From: Vicinamibacterales bacterium
GTDB lineage: Bacteria; Acidobacteriota; Vicinamibacteria; Vicinamibacterales; UBA8438
Assembly (NCBI GenBank): GCA_958296065.1
Contig: CATQHX010000073.1
Coordinates: forward strand, 1 to 64,000
DNA length: 64,000 nucleotides
Direction: 5' to 3'
Shown piece after piece: positions 8,987-17,461 of this stretch; the stretch's first letter is position 1, and the number at the start of each line of letters is the position of its first letter. The position numbers and the translations under genes were made by a program. The notes beneath the pieces are model-generated. The model ran no database searches. It saw only the letters and a program-made list of their open reading frames with translations, and had not been told where the DNA came from.

Positions 8987-9919
8987 TCACTGACGCGGAA
9001 GCGCCACGTACCCTCGCCGCGCCCGCACGCGGTAGTCGCCGTCGCGAACCCGGACCCGGATACGGTGATAACGCCCGTCGTAAGGAACAGCGGGTGCGTA
9101 GGCGAGCGTGTACTGGTGGTTCAGCTCCTCCGCAATCCGCTCGGTGGCAGGCACCAGCTCGGGGCTGTCCGTGATGACCTCGGTGTAGCCGCCGCTCTCG
9201 GCCGTGATGTCGCGAAGCAGGCGCGCGTTCACGCGGTCGTTGATGGGCCGGCGCTCGGGAGCGTCGATACCGACGGCATAGACGAAGGCATCGCTCAGTC
9301 GTATCTGCCAGCGCACGTCCTCGCGCGTAACGTCGCTGGCGGTATCCGAGCCGTCCGAGATGAGCACGACGGCAGCGCGGTCGTGAGCCCGTTCGGCAAA
9401 CAGCGGGAGGGCCATCACCAGCGCGTCGTAGATGGCCGTCGCCCCGTAGGGCCGAACGCCGTCCAGCCGCCCCCGCAGCCGGCTCGGACCGAGCGTCCAC
9501 GGCGCCTCCAGCCTGGGGTCGTGATTGAACACCATCAGGAAGACCTCGTCGGCCGGCTCGAGCAGATCGACCAGGAAGCGCCGCAACGCCGCGCGTGCAT
9601 CGTCCATGCGCTGCCCGAACATGCTCTGGCTGACGTCGAGGACCACACCGAGGCTGACCGGGACCCGGCCCTGGTCGAACTGGGCGATTCGCTGCGGCCG
9701 GCCGTCCTCGAGAATCTCGAAGTCGTCGCGGGTGAGATCGCCGACCAGGCGCCCCTCGGCGTCACGGACCGTGGCCGTCACCTTGACCAGATCGACGCCG
9801 GACCGGAAGCGGGGTACGGACGGACGCTGCTCCCCCGCCGGCGAGACGCCACCGGCGAACACGAAAAGCAGCACGCCGGCCAGACCGGCGTATGCCGCGG
9901 GTCGCGAGCCGTCGAACAC
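8987..9919 (-). CDS. VWFA-related exported protein (acidobacterial type)
   Basis: A 310-residue protein with an N-terminal hydrophobic signal (AGLAGVLLFVFAGGVSPAG) and a von Willebrand A domain. It fits the acidobacterial VWFA-related family: the lead-in VDLVKVTATVRDAEGRLVGD and LTRDDFEILEDGRPQ precede the domain. The metal-binding MIDAS motif LDVSQSM is intact, followed by GATAIYDAL and VLISDGSDTASD. These proteins act in the cell envelope, probably as metal-dependent protein binders; targets are unknown. Translation starts at a GTG preceded by GGAGG. It lies just downstream of the AttEFGH-like ATPase start, on the same strand, and is divergent from the acyl-CoA synthetase. Confidence 0.87.
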   Translation of the reverse strand: MFDGSRPAAYAGLAGVLLFVFAGGVSPAGEQRPSVPRFRSGVDLVKVTATVRDAEGRLVGDLTRDDFEILEDGRPQRIAQFDQGRVPVSLGVVLDVSQSMFGQRMDDARAALRRFLVDLLEPADEVFLMVFNHDPRLEAPWTLGPSRLRGRLDGVRPYGATAIYDALVMALPLFAERAHDRAAVVLISDGSDTASDVTREDVRWQIRLSDAFVYAVGIDAPERRPINDRVNARLLRDITAESGGYTEVITDSPELVPATERIAEELNHQYTLAYAPAVPYDGRYHRIRVRVRDGDYRVRARRGYVALPRQ

Positions 9920-9968
9920 GGGCTGGGCTCCCTCCAGGCGCTGGCGCGGTCATTATAATCGGGGTCTC

Positions 9969-11609
9969 GTGAGTTCGCCCTCCTACGTGCACGGCGCCGC
10001 CGACGTTCCGCTGCTCGGCGAGACTATCGGCGCGAATCTGAGCCGGACCGCGGCGCGCCACCCGGACCGCGACGCCCTCGTCGTCCCCGCCCAGGATTTC
10101 CGCGCCACCTATCGGGAGCTCTGGGACCTGACCACCCGCCTCGCGCGCGCCCTGCTCGCCCGCGGCATCGCCAAGGGCGACCGGGTCGGCATCTGGGCGC
10201 CCAACCGGTACGAGTGGGTGGTCGTCCAGTATGCGACCGCCCGCATCGGAGCGGTGCTGGTCAACGTGAACCCGGCGTACCGCGCCCACGAGCTCGAATA
10301 CACGCTCAACCAGTCGGGGCTGTGCCTGCTGCTGCATTCCAGGCGCTTCCGCGCGGCCGACTACACGGCGATCGTCGACAGCGTGCGCGGCCGATGCCCG
10401 GCGCTGGCCGGGACGGTCGTGCTCGACGGCGAGTGGGACGCGCTGCTGGAAGAGGCGGCCGGGGTCGACGAGGCGGCCCTGGACGAGCGGGAAGCGAGCC
10501 TCAGCTTCGACGATCCGATCAACATCCAGTACACCTCGGGCACGACCGGGGCGCCGAAGGGAGCCACCCTCTCGCACCACAACATCCTGAACAACGGCTA
10601 TTTCTGCGGCGAGATCCTCGGCTATACCGAAGCGGACAGGGTGCTGATCCCCGTCCCCTTCTACCACTGCTTCGGGATGGTCATCGGCAACCTGGCCTGC
10701 ACCACCCACGGCGCGTGCATCGTCGCTCCGTCGGAGAGCTTCGACCCCGCCGCCGCCCTCGCGGCCGTCGAGCGCGAGCGCTGCACGTCGATCTACGGGG
10801 TGCCCACGATGTTCATCGCGCAGTTGAACCACGCCGACTTCGCCAGCACCGACTTCTCCTCGTTGCGCACCGGCGTCATGGCCGGATCGCCCTGCCCCGT
10901 CGAGGTCATGAAGCAGGTTCGCGAGCGGATGAACGTACGCGAGATCACCATCTGCTACGGCATGACCGAGACGTCCCCCGTGTCCACCCAGACCCGCGTC
11001 GACGATCCGGTGGAGAAACGGGTCGGCAGCGTCGGCCGGATCCATCCGCACGTCGAGATCAAGGTGATTGATCCCGAGAGCGGCCGGATCGTCCCGCGCG
11101 GAGAGTCCGGCGAGCTGTGCACGCGCGGCTACGTCGTGATGCTGGGGTACTGGAACCAGCCGGAGGCGACCGCCGCGGCCATCGACTCCGCGCGCTGGAT
11201 GCACTCCGGCGACCTCGCGATAATGGACGACGAGGGTTACCTGAAGATTGTCGGCCGCATCAAGGACATGATCATCCGCGGCGGCGAGAACGTCTATCCG
11301 CGCGAGGTGGAGGAGTTCCTCTACACGCACCCGGACGTGGAGGACGCGCAGGTCATCGGCGTGCCGTCCGCCCGCTACGGCGAAGAGGTGATGGCGTGGA
11401 TCAAACCGAAGGCCGGCGCGGTCGTGACCGGCGAGCAGCTCCGCGTCTTCTGCCACGGCGCTATCGCGACCTACAAGATCCCGCGCTACTGGAAGCTGGT
11501 CGACGCCTTCCCGATGACCGTCACCGGGAAGGTGCAGAAGTTCCGCATGCGCGAGATCGCCACCGCGGAGCTGGATCTCGATTCCGAGGCCGGCATCGAG
11601 ACCGCCTGA
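9969..11609 (+). CDS. Fatty acyl-CoA synthetase (AMP-binding enzyme)
   Basis: A 546-residue ANL-superfamily enzyme that should activate a medium- or long-chain fatty acid to acyl-CoA via acyl-AMP. It has the P-loop YTSGTTGAPKGATLSHHN, ICYGMTETSPVS (A5), MHSGDLAIMDDEGYLKIVGR (A7/A8) and the C-terminal PMTVTGKVQKFRMRE with the catalytic lysine. The IRGGENVYPREVEEFLYTHP segment is typical of FadD-like and AcsA-like acyl-CoA synthetases. I take the GTG at 9969 as start because family homology begins right after it, although the frame is open further upstream into antisense of the VWFA gene. It ends four bases before a convergent VOC gene. Confidence 0.88.
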   Translation: MSSPSYVHGAADVPLLGETIGANLSRTAARHPDRDALVVPAQDFRATYRELWDLTTRLARALLARGIAKGDRVGIWAPNRYEWVVVQYATARIGAVLVNVNPAYRAHELEYTLNQSGLCLLLHSRRFRAADYTAIVDSVRGRCPALAGTVVLDGEWDALLEEAAGVDEAALDEREASLSFDDPINIQYTSGTTGAPKGATLSHHNILNNGYFCGEILGYTEADRVLIPVPFYHCFGMVIGNLACTTHGACIVAPSESFDPAAALAAVERERCTSIYGVPTMFIAQLNHADFASTDFSSLRTGVMAGSPCPVEVMKQVRERMNVREITICYGMTETSPVSTQTRVDDPVEKRVGSVGRIHPHVEIKVIDPESGRIVPRGESGELCTRGYVVMLGYWNQPEATAAAIDSARWMHSGDLAIMDDEGYLKIVGRIKDMIIRGGENVYPREVEEFLYTHPDVEDAQVIGVPSARYGEEVMAWIKPKAGAVVTGEQLRVFCHGAIATYKIPRYWKLVDAFPMTVTGKVQKFRMREIATAELDLDSEAGIETA

Positions 11610-11613
11610 ACGC

Positions 11614-12033
11614 CTACTTGGCAGGCAGCGTGTAGTTCACCATCCAGTTGATGCCGAACTTGTCGGTCCACTGCCCGAAGTACGCGCCCCAGAACATCTC
11701 CTGCAGCGGCATGACGACCGCGCCGCCCGCGGACAGCTTCGCGAACAACTCATCGCACTGCTCCCGGCTCTCCGCCTCGATGGACAGGGAGAAGTTGTTG
11801 CCGGCCGCATGCGGCGGGGCGGAATCCGGCCTGTCGCTGCCCATCAGGACGCCCGAGTCGATCGGCAGCTCGACGTGCATGACGAGGTTCTTCTGCGCGT
11901 TCGACACGGGCGTGTCCGGCGGGCCGTCGCCAAACGTCTGGAACGATGTGAACTCACCCCCGAATACGGACCGGTAGAATTCGAATGCCTCGCGGCAGTT
12001 GCCGTCGAAAGTCAGGTACGTGTTGAGCGCCAT
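11614..12033 (-). CDS. VOC family protein (PhnB/3-demethylubiquinone-like fold)
   Basis: A 139-residue protein of the PhnB-like VOC group. It begins MALNTYLTFDGNCREAFEFY, the usual first motif, and ends with EMFWGAYFGQWTDKFGINW, the hallmark of the YjdN/PhnB subgroup. The ATG at 12033 follows a GGGAGGAGACAA ribosome site. The frame is open upstream, but that part carries no family sequence and overlaps the start of the divergent ceramidase gene. Function in a specific pathway cannot be deduced; members bind metals or act in small-molecule detoxification. Confidence 0.87.
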   Translation of the reverse strand: MALNTYLTFDGNCREAFEFYRSVFGGEFTSFQTFGDGPPDTPVSNAQKNLVMHVELPIDSGVLMGSDRPDSAPPHAAGNNFSLSIEAESREQCDELFAKLSAGGAVVMPLQEMFWGAYFGQWTDKFGINWMVNYTLPAK

Positions 12034-12079
12034 TTGTCTCCTCCCGAGCGAGCGAAGCATACATCGACCGCTGACTCGA

Positions 12080-13702
12080 TTGCGGACGGCGGCCGCCTGC
12101 TTTGTCGTCGCAGCCATCCCCGGCTTGGCGTCGCCGGCGCCCGCCGCGGCTCAACTGCTGGCCGGGGCGGCGGCGGTCGACATTACGCCGACGCTTTGTG
12201 AAGACGCAGCGGCCGACCCCTCGGTCCCCCAGTTCGACCCCGCGCGCGAGTGCTTCCGCTGGATACATCTGGCCGGCTTCAGTCCGTACGTACCATTTCG
12301 CGAGGGAAACCGGATCGCCGAGGGCGTTCACGACCCGATCTGGGCGCGCACGCTGGCGTTGCGGGACGCCGCGGGGGAAACGCTGGTGCTCGTGGCGGCG
12401 GATCTTCCCGGCCTGGGGCGCAAGCACACCGGACCCGTGCGCCGCCGGGTGGCGCGTGAGCACGGCATTCCCAAGAGCCACGTCATCCTGCATTCCACGC
12501 ACACGCACTCCGCCCCGGACGCCAGCGGCTATTGGTCGACCCTGATGACCGGCCACAACCGGCACTACACGACCCGGCTCCGGGAGCAGCTCTACGCGTC
12601 CATCGAGCGGGCGCTCGACGCGCTGCGGCCCGCGACCCTGGCCACGGCAACCACTACCCACGTCGCGTGCCGGGACGTCCGGACCGGCGCGCTGAAGACG
12701 CCGGACGACTGCCGCCTGCCCGCCGTCAATCGTGAGATCGACGATCCGTCGGCCGCCTACGACCGCTTCGTGATGCAACGCGACCTGCGGGATCCGGTCG
12801 TCGGCAACACCCGGATCGTCGCGGCGGAGCTGACGGCGGTGGACGACGGCGAGACGATAGCCACCCTCGTCAACTGGCACAACCACCCCGACACGCTCGG
12901 CAGCGGCAACCGGCTGTTGTCGAGCGACTACCCGCACTTCCTGCGCGAGTACCTGGAGCGGAAGCGGGGCGGCGTGGCGGTATTCATCGCCGGCACGGTC
13001 GGCAACCAGATGAGCGGACTGCGCGGCACGCCGGTCCCGCTGTGGGATGAGGACGGCCGCCGCGTCGTCGAGACGGCGCCGGACGGGACCGAGCGGCCGG
13101 TCCTGGTCACCGACGGATGGGAGAAGATCCGCTCGACCGGCTACGAGATCGCGCACGCGGCGGACACCGCGCTCGACGCAGCCGGACCGCTGCCGAACCC
13201 CGCACTGGCCGTCGCCACCGTCTCGTTCGAGACCCCGGTCGACAACGTGATCCACCTGCTCGGCACCTGGTCGGTCTGGCACCACGACGTCGAGCCGCCC
13301 GAGCGCCTGCGCTACCGGTGGCCCGACTGCTGGGGCCTGCTGGGTTGCGTCGGCGCCGAGGTCGCCCTGATCGAGATCGGCGACCTGAGCCTGCTGACCG
13401 CCCCCGGCGAGATCGATCCCGCCCATGCGCTGGGCCGTCCGGAGATCGTCGCCGACTACGGACCCGAATGGGGCACGTGGCGCTTCCCGGCCATGGCCGG
13501 CGTCGATCACCTGATGCCGGGCCGCCACCACGGCTTCATCGGATCGACCCAGGACTACCTCTCGTACCTGGTGCATCCGTCGGACAACACGGGCTGGTGG
13601 AACTTCGATCACCCCAATCACTACGAGGAGTGGGTGACCATAGGCAAGCGCTTCGGCGAGGACGTCATGCGCGCCTGGCTGGAAGTGCTGGCGGAACGGT
13701 GA
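12080..13702 (+). CDS. Neutral/alkaline ceramidase-type hydrolase, secreted
   Basis: About 540 residues with a signal peptide (TAAACFVVAAIPGLASPAPAAA). It matches the N-terminal catalytic domain of neutral/non-lysosomal ceramidases, which split N-acyl sphingoid lipids using zinc. Seen are AVDITP after the signal, PIWARTLALRD, the HSTHTHSAPDASGYW motif holding zinc histidines and the position of the catalytic serine (THTHSxP), NWHNHPD, and IAGTVGNQMSG. It is shorter than many neutral ceramidases and appears to lack the C-terminal Ig-like domain. The TTG start at 12080 is the best placed before the signal peptide, with no strong ribosome site, so it may be wrong. Its stop overlaps the next gene, a membrane ceramidase homologue. 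Confidence 0.78.
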   Translation: MRTAAACFVVAAIPGLASPAPAAAQLLAGAAAVDITPTLCEDAAADPSVPQFDPARECFRWIHLAGFSPYVPFREGNRIAEGVHDPIWARTLALRDAAGETLVLVAADLPGLGRKHTGPVRRRVAREHGIPKSHVILHSTHTHSAPDASGYWSTLMTGHNRHYTTRLREQLYASIERALDALRPATLATATTTHVACRDVRTGALKTPDDCRLPAVNREIDDPSAAYDRFVMQRDLRDPVVGNTRIVAAELTAVDDGETIATLVNWHNHPDTLGSGNRLLSSDYPHFLREYLERKRGGVAVFIAGTVGNQMSGLRGTPVPLWDEDGRRVVETAPDGTERPVLVTDGWEKIRSTGYEIAHAADTALDAAGPLPNPALAVATVSFETPVDNVIHLLGTWSVWHHDVEPPERLRYRWPDCWGLLGCVGAEVALIEIGDLSLLTAPGEIDPAHALGRPEIVADYGPEWGTWRFPAMAGVDHLMPGRHHGFIGSTQDYLSYLVHPSDNTGWWNFDHPNHYEEWVTIGKRFGEDVMRAWLEVLAER

Positions 13703-14463
13703 GACCAGGACCGTGGAGCGCGCTGGAGCGGGCCGCGTACGACACCTGCGAGCCCGACGTGCATGGCCTGCTGACGCACCCCGGCGAGACGCTGTCCGGC
13801 CTCGCCGGCATCGCGGCGGCGGTCGTCGTCTGGCACCGGATCCACCGCCTCGAGGCCGCGGGACCGGCACGTTTTCTGCCGCCCGTACTCGCCCTGCTCG
13901 CCGCCGTCGCCATGCTGTTCCACGCCTCCTTCGCGGCGGTCTTCCAGCAGCTCGACCTCGCCGCGATCCCGCTGCTCACCGGCCTGCTGCTGGCCGCGGC
14001 GCTGGTTCACGGGGGTCACGCACCGCGCGATCGATGGCCCGCGTTCTTCGTCCTCTTCGCCGGGACGGGGGCCGTGGCGCCGTTCATCGCAACCGGGGCA
14101 GGCTACGCCGTCGTCACGGTTCAGGCCGTGGCGCTGCTCGGTCTGTGGCGCAAGTTGGCGCGCACGCACCCGGCCATCCGGACCGATCTGCGCAGGACGG
14201 CGGGACTCCTCCTTCCCGCCGCGGCACTGCTCGCGCTGGGCCACGCGGGCATCGCGTGCGTTGCCGCGCCGAGCCGGTGGACGCACGTGGTACAGCCGCA
14301 TATCGCCTGGCACCTGGCCGCGGCGGCGGCCTGCGTGTTCATCGCCCGTATCGAATGCGCTCTCGAACGCGACGCGGGGTGGAGCCAGGATGCGACCGGC
14401 CGAGCCACCACCCGCCAAGCGCCAGCGGCAGCAGGCAGGCCAGGACGCCTCCGAATGCACTGA
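13699..14463 (+). CDS. CREST-superfamily membrane ceramidase homologue
   Basis: A 254-residue polytopic membrane protein starting GTG in a GTGA overlap with the upstream ceramidase gene. I assign it to the alkaline ceramidase/CREST superfamily by pattern: CEPDVHGLLTHPGETLSGLAG near the N-terminus echoes the CExN...NTxSNL start of the family; H75 followed by D86 (FHASFAAVFQQLD) matches the FHxTLxxxxQxxD core with the same 11-residue spacing; and H201/H205 (HIAWH) match the HxxxH zinc pair. The serine normally four residues before the first histidine is alanine here (A71). About seven hydrophobic segments are present. The role proposed, hydrolysis of a ceramide-like amide in the membrane, is inference. 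The last 125 bases overlap the convergent membrane protein gene. Confidence 0.66.
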   Translation: MRPGPWSALERAAYDTCEPDVHGLLTHPGETLSGLAGIAAAVVVWHRIHRLEAAGPARFLPPVLALLAAVAMLFHASFAAVFQQLDLAAIPLLTGLLLAAALVHGGHAPRDRWPAFFVLFAGTGAVAPFIATGAGYAVVTVQAVALLGLWRKLARTHPAIRTDLRRTAGLLLPAAALLALGHAGIACVAAPSRWTHVVQPHIAWHLAAAAACVFIARIECALERDAGWSQDATGRATTRQAPAAAGRPGRLRMH

Positions 14464-14974
14464 CCGCGAACGCCGTCGCGCCGTCGCCGCCGACTGACAG
14501 ACGGACGAGCAGCGCCAGCAACCAGCCGCCGGCCGCGCCGGCTGCGCCGCACGCCAACGCCCCTCGCCACACGCGGATCCAACCGCTGCCGCCAAGCGCG
14601 AGCCCGAGCCCCCCCAGAAGGGCATGGGAGACCGCGATGCCCGGCGCGAAGCCGAGAACCAGCTCGATGAGCCGCTCGCCCCCGCTCAGCGCCGGCAGCG
14701 TGCTCAGCATCAGGAACGGCATCCAGAGCGCGGCGCAGAAGGCGATTCCGAGCGCCGCCCGCCAGCGCAGGCCGCCGAACCCGCCACCGGCCACGACACC
14801 GCCCGCCGCGCAGGCCAGCATCAGGACGGCCACCGGCCGCAGGACCGTCCCTCCGCGGTAGAGGTCCCACGCCCCGAGAGCCGGTAGCAGCAGGAGCCAC
14901 GTTGCGAGAGGGATCAGGCCCCCGGCGGCGAAGCCGGCAGCCGTCCGCGCCGGCGTCCGAGGATCAGAAGTCAA
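14339..14974 (-). CDS. Unrecognised multi-pass membrane protein
   Basis: A frame of about 211 residues read from a TTG at 14974 that overlaps the 3' end of the upstream barrel gene by 11 bases. I do not recognise a family. It contains about five or six hydrophobic helices, for example GLIPLATWLLLLPALGAW, VAVLMLACAAGGVVAGGG, ALGIAFCAALWMPFLML and GGVLACLLPLALGGWWLG, with few conserved-looking polar motifs. Its 3' end overlaps the convergent CREST gene by 125 bases. The overlap with the Omp85-like gene suggests translational coupling. It could be a partner of that barrel or simply a co-transcribed inner-membrane protein. Confidence 0.6.
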   Translation of the reverse strand: MTSDPRTPARTAAGFAAGGLIPLATWLLLLPALGAWDLYRGGTVLRPVAVLMLACAAGGVVAGGGFGGLRWRAALGIAFCAALWMPFLMLSTLPALSGGERLIELVLGFAPGIAVSHALLGGLGLALGGSGWIRVWRGALACGAAGAAGGWLLALLVRLSVGGDGATAFAVSAFGGVLACLLPLALGGWWLGRSHPGSTPRRVRERIRYGR

Positions 14975-16568
14975 TGTCGGAGAATGCGGCGCCCACCCAG
15001 CGCTTCGGCTTGCCGTCGGGCCCCTGGACCGGATCGAGGGCATATCCGAGGTCGAACCTGACCCCGCCGCGGCTGGCAAGCCGGTGGCTGCCGACGAGCA
15101 GGCTGACGCCGACCCCGGTGCGCAGGTCTCCAAGGTCGACGGCGTGCCGTTCGGGCCAGACGAAGCCGCTGTCAACGAACCCGGCGACGCCGAACGAGAA
15201 CAGTTGCCAGACGTCGTCCGCGAAGAACGCGCGCTCTTCGAGCGTCAGCAGCAACGATCGGTTGCCGGTGAACTGCCGCACGGGATAGCCGCGCAGCCCC
15301 GTCTCGGCGCCGAGACGGAACTGCACTTCCGGGTCGAGGTTGCGGCCATGACGGTAGTCGAGCTTGCCCACGAACGCGGTTCGCCGCGAGTGCTTCTGCA
15401 GGTAACGCGCACTCACCTCCGCCACGCTGTTGCGCCAGGCGCCCCGTTCGCGCCGCCCGCCGAAACCCGCGCCGAGAACCACGAAATGATCGTCCCTGAA
15501 GCGCAGTCCATGCCGATGCCCGACGGAGACGAACGTCGCCCGCTGCCCGCCGAGCGCCGGCGTCGACAGCCGCAGCACCGCTTGCGACTCCGCCCCGAGA
15601 TTGAAGTCCTCGCTTCTCTCGAACTGGTTCACGTGCGTGAGCCGCACGAACCGGTGCGTCACCGTCCGCAGGCCTATCTCGGGCCCACTGTAGTCGCGGC
15701 GATCGCCGCCCACCTGCGACCGGTGCGATCGGTAGGCGCCGTGCAGACGAACGGCATGGTTGTCACCGCGCAGCACGGCGTGGCCGGCTTCCAGGTCGAC
15801 GAACTCCCCCCGCACGGGCAGCCGCTCGATCTCGACGCCGTGCTCGACGATCGGCTCCGTCCGCATGACGCTCACGACCCCGGCCGAGAACGCCCACGGG
15901 TCCCGAAGCGACAGGTAGCCCCGGTCGACCGCGAGGAGCCCCTCGTGGCCATCGCTCAGGTTCGCCGCCGACGCCTGCAGCCCAACGTTCGATCCGAGCA
16001 ACTGCGGGTCCTGATACCGCACCCTATCCGTCACCCGGTCCAGGTTCTGGCGGTGCGAGACGGTGATCGACTTGCCGAACCCCAGGAAGTTCTTCTCGGA
16101 GGCGCCAATCTCCCAGATGGTCCGATCCTGGACCTGCGAGAAGTCCAGGCGGGGCGCGAGCGACCAGCGGTCCCAGGTCGTGACGACGATGTCGACCCGC
16201 TCGGGCCTCCCGTCCAGATCCTCATCCACCTCGAGCGTCTCGACCCGCGCATCCCGCAGGAACCACAGGCCGCGCAGGTTGCGCTCCGTCTGTTCGACAA
16301 GCTCGCGGTCCAACGGCTCCCCGGTCTCGAAGAGCAGCTCGCGGCGAATGACATGATCGCGGGTGCGGACGTGAATCCGGTTGGCGACGCGGTGCGGTGC
16401 GAACAAGCCGCCGCCGAGCTCGTCGAAGACTTCCCGGCTGAGAATCTCGATGACCCCGACAGGCGGCGGCGGAGGCTGATCCTCCTGTCCCGCCTGCCCC
16501 ACGCGCGCGGGTGCCGCCAGCGCCAGCAGAATCGCGGTAGCGGCAACCGACGGGGCGCGCAGTGTCAT
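14964..16568 (-). CDS. Omp85/TamA-like outer-membrane beta-barrel protein
   Basis: A 534-residue exported protein. After a signal peptide comes a POTRA-like region (TRDHVIRRELLFETGEPLD, ERNLRGLWFLRDARVETLEV), the arrangement seen in BamA/TamA-type proteins. A long beta-strand-rich barrel follows. The motif GLRGYPVRQFTGNR near residue 420 is the conserved lid-lock-type RGY/F motif of Omp85 proteins, and the chain ends in phenylalanine (SDIDF) as usual for outer-membrane barrels. Only one clear POTRA is visible, fewer than in BamA, so this is not the core assembly protein. Likely roles are insertion or secretion of specific outer-membrane or lipid cargo. The ribosome site before the ATG is weak. 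Confidence 0.8.
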   Translation of the reverse strand: MTLRAPSVAATAILLALAAPARVGQAGQEDQPPPPPVGVIEILSREVFDELGGGLFAPHRVANRIHVRTRDHVIRRELLFETGEPLDRELVEQTERNLRGLWFLRDARVETLEVDEDLDGRPERVDIVVTTWDRWSLAPRLDFSQVQDRTIWEIGASEKNFLGFGKSITVSHRQNLDRVTDRVRYQDPQLLGSNVGLQASAANLSDGHEGLLAVDRGYLSLRDPWAFSAGVVSVMRTEPIVEHGVEIERLPVRGEFVDLEAGHAVLRGDNHAVRLHGAYRSHRSQVGGDRRDYSGPEIGLRTVTHRFVRLTHVNQFERSEDFNLGAESQAVLRLSTPALGGQRATFVSVGHRHGLRFRDDHFVVLGAGFGGRRERGAWRNSVAEVSARYLQKHSRRTAFVGKLDYRHGRNLDPEVQFRLGAETGLRGYPVRQFTGNRSLLLTLEERAFFADDVWQLFSFGVAGFVDSGFVWPERHAVDLGDLRTGVGVSLLVGSHRLASRGGVRFDLGYALDPVQGPDGKPKRWVGAAFSDIDF

Positions 16569-16585
16569 CGGCGGATCTTACGAGA

Positions 16586-16816
16586 ATGGACCAACCCAGC
16601 TACTCGCGCAGCCGCGGGGTGTTCGCGGGGTTGACGCTGGGCGGCGCGACACTGCGAGCGGACCGCGACGCGAACGAGCGATTCTACGGCGAACGGCTCG
16701 ACTCCCGGGAGATCGTGCTCGACGGAGAGACGGGGAACGCCGTGCCGCACGCCGCGACGAGGCTCCGGCAATCGCTCGACACCCTGTTGGCGGACGCTGA
16801 CGACGAGTCGAAGTAG
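16586..16816 (+). pseudogene. C-terminal remnant of a SYLF-domain (YSC84-like) lipid-binding protein
   Basis: The short frame reads YSRSRGVFAGLTLGGATLRA and then DRDANERFYG, the C-terminal signature of SYLF/YSC84-like lipid-binding proteins, which are normally 180-240 residues with an N-terminal signal. Only about 77 residues are present, and the divergent barrel gene starts immediately upstream, so the N-terminal half is missing. It is most likely a truncated relic; a functional short version is possible but unsupported. Confidence 0.6.
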
Positions 16817-16831
16817 CTCCCGCAAGGAACG

Positions 16832-16885
16832 AAAAAAACCCTGGACGCCCGAAGCTCGCTGACGAGCTCCCGACGTCCAGGGTTT
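16832..16885 (-). terminator. Rho-independent terminator for the DUF6152 gene
   Basis: Perfect 12-base arms at 16836-16847 (AAACCCTGGACG) and 16874-16885 enclose a smaller nested GCTCG/CGAGC stem. Read on the minus strand, the hairpin ends in a run of seven Ts (16832-16838). It lies about 50 bases after the stop of the minus-strand DUF6152 gene. Confidence 0.88.
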
Positions 16886-16937
16886 CGGTATCGGGTCCCA
16901 GAGGGACCGACGCGTTCGTTCAGAACGAAAGCGCGAA

Positions 16938-17366
16938 CTATTCGGGCTCGGTCGGGTCGCGGCCGTCACTCGGCGCGCCCGTGCCGGACGAGCCCATGAA
17001 CAGCTTGCGGCCGTCCCGGAAGGTCAGGTCACGGCCGTTGCCCTTGTTCGAGCCGTCCTTGGCCTGATAGCCGTCCACGATGATCTCGGTGCCCGGAAGC
17101 AGCGACTGACGATTGAAGCCGCGGCGGAGCAGCGTGTTCGGCGTGCCGCCCTCGACCATCCAGACGGTCTTCGAACCGTCGTCGTTGGTGACCTCAAGGT
17201 GGACCCACGCGTGCGGGTTGATCCACTCCATTCTCACGACCACGCCCTCGAGGTGGATCGGCGCATCGGCGTCGAACTCCGCCGAGAACGCGTGGTGGGC
17301 CACCACCGGAACGGCAGTCGCGGCCATTGCAACGGCCAAGATCGAAAGGACTACCTTTGCTCGCAT
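16938..17366 (-). CDS. DUF6152 exported protein
   Basis: A 142-residue protein with a signal peptide (VVLSILAVAMAATAVPVVA) cut before HHAFSAEFD. The mature part matches DUF6152: an HHAFSAEFD start, VVVRMEWINPHAWVHLEV, and a short beta-rich OB-like body. The family is abundant in Acidobacteria and proteobacteria and its function is not established; the HH and NPH histidines suggest metal or heme-related binding, which is inference. It is followed by a clear terminator and lies downstream of an exported protein gene, DUF6644 genes and a cytochrome-like gene on the same strand. A second DUF6152 protein is at 25348-25869. Confidence 0.85.
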   Translation of the reverse strand: MRAKVVLSILAVAMAATAVPVVAHHAFSAEFDADAPIHLEGVVVRMEWINPHAWVHLEVTNDDGSKTVWMVEGGTPNTLLRRGFNRQSLLPGTEIIVDGYQAKDGSNKGNGRDLTFRDGRKLFMGSSGTGAPSDGRDPTEPE

Positions 17367-17461
17367 CGGTTTCGCCTCCTATTTGACAGCAGAACGGGTT
17401 TCGGCATTATCGCCAACTTCTACGTGTTCGTCAACCGCATCGACCCCGTTGGTCGCTCCTC

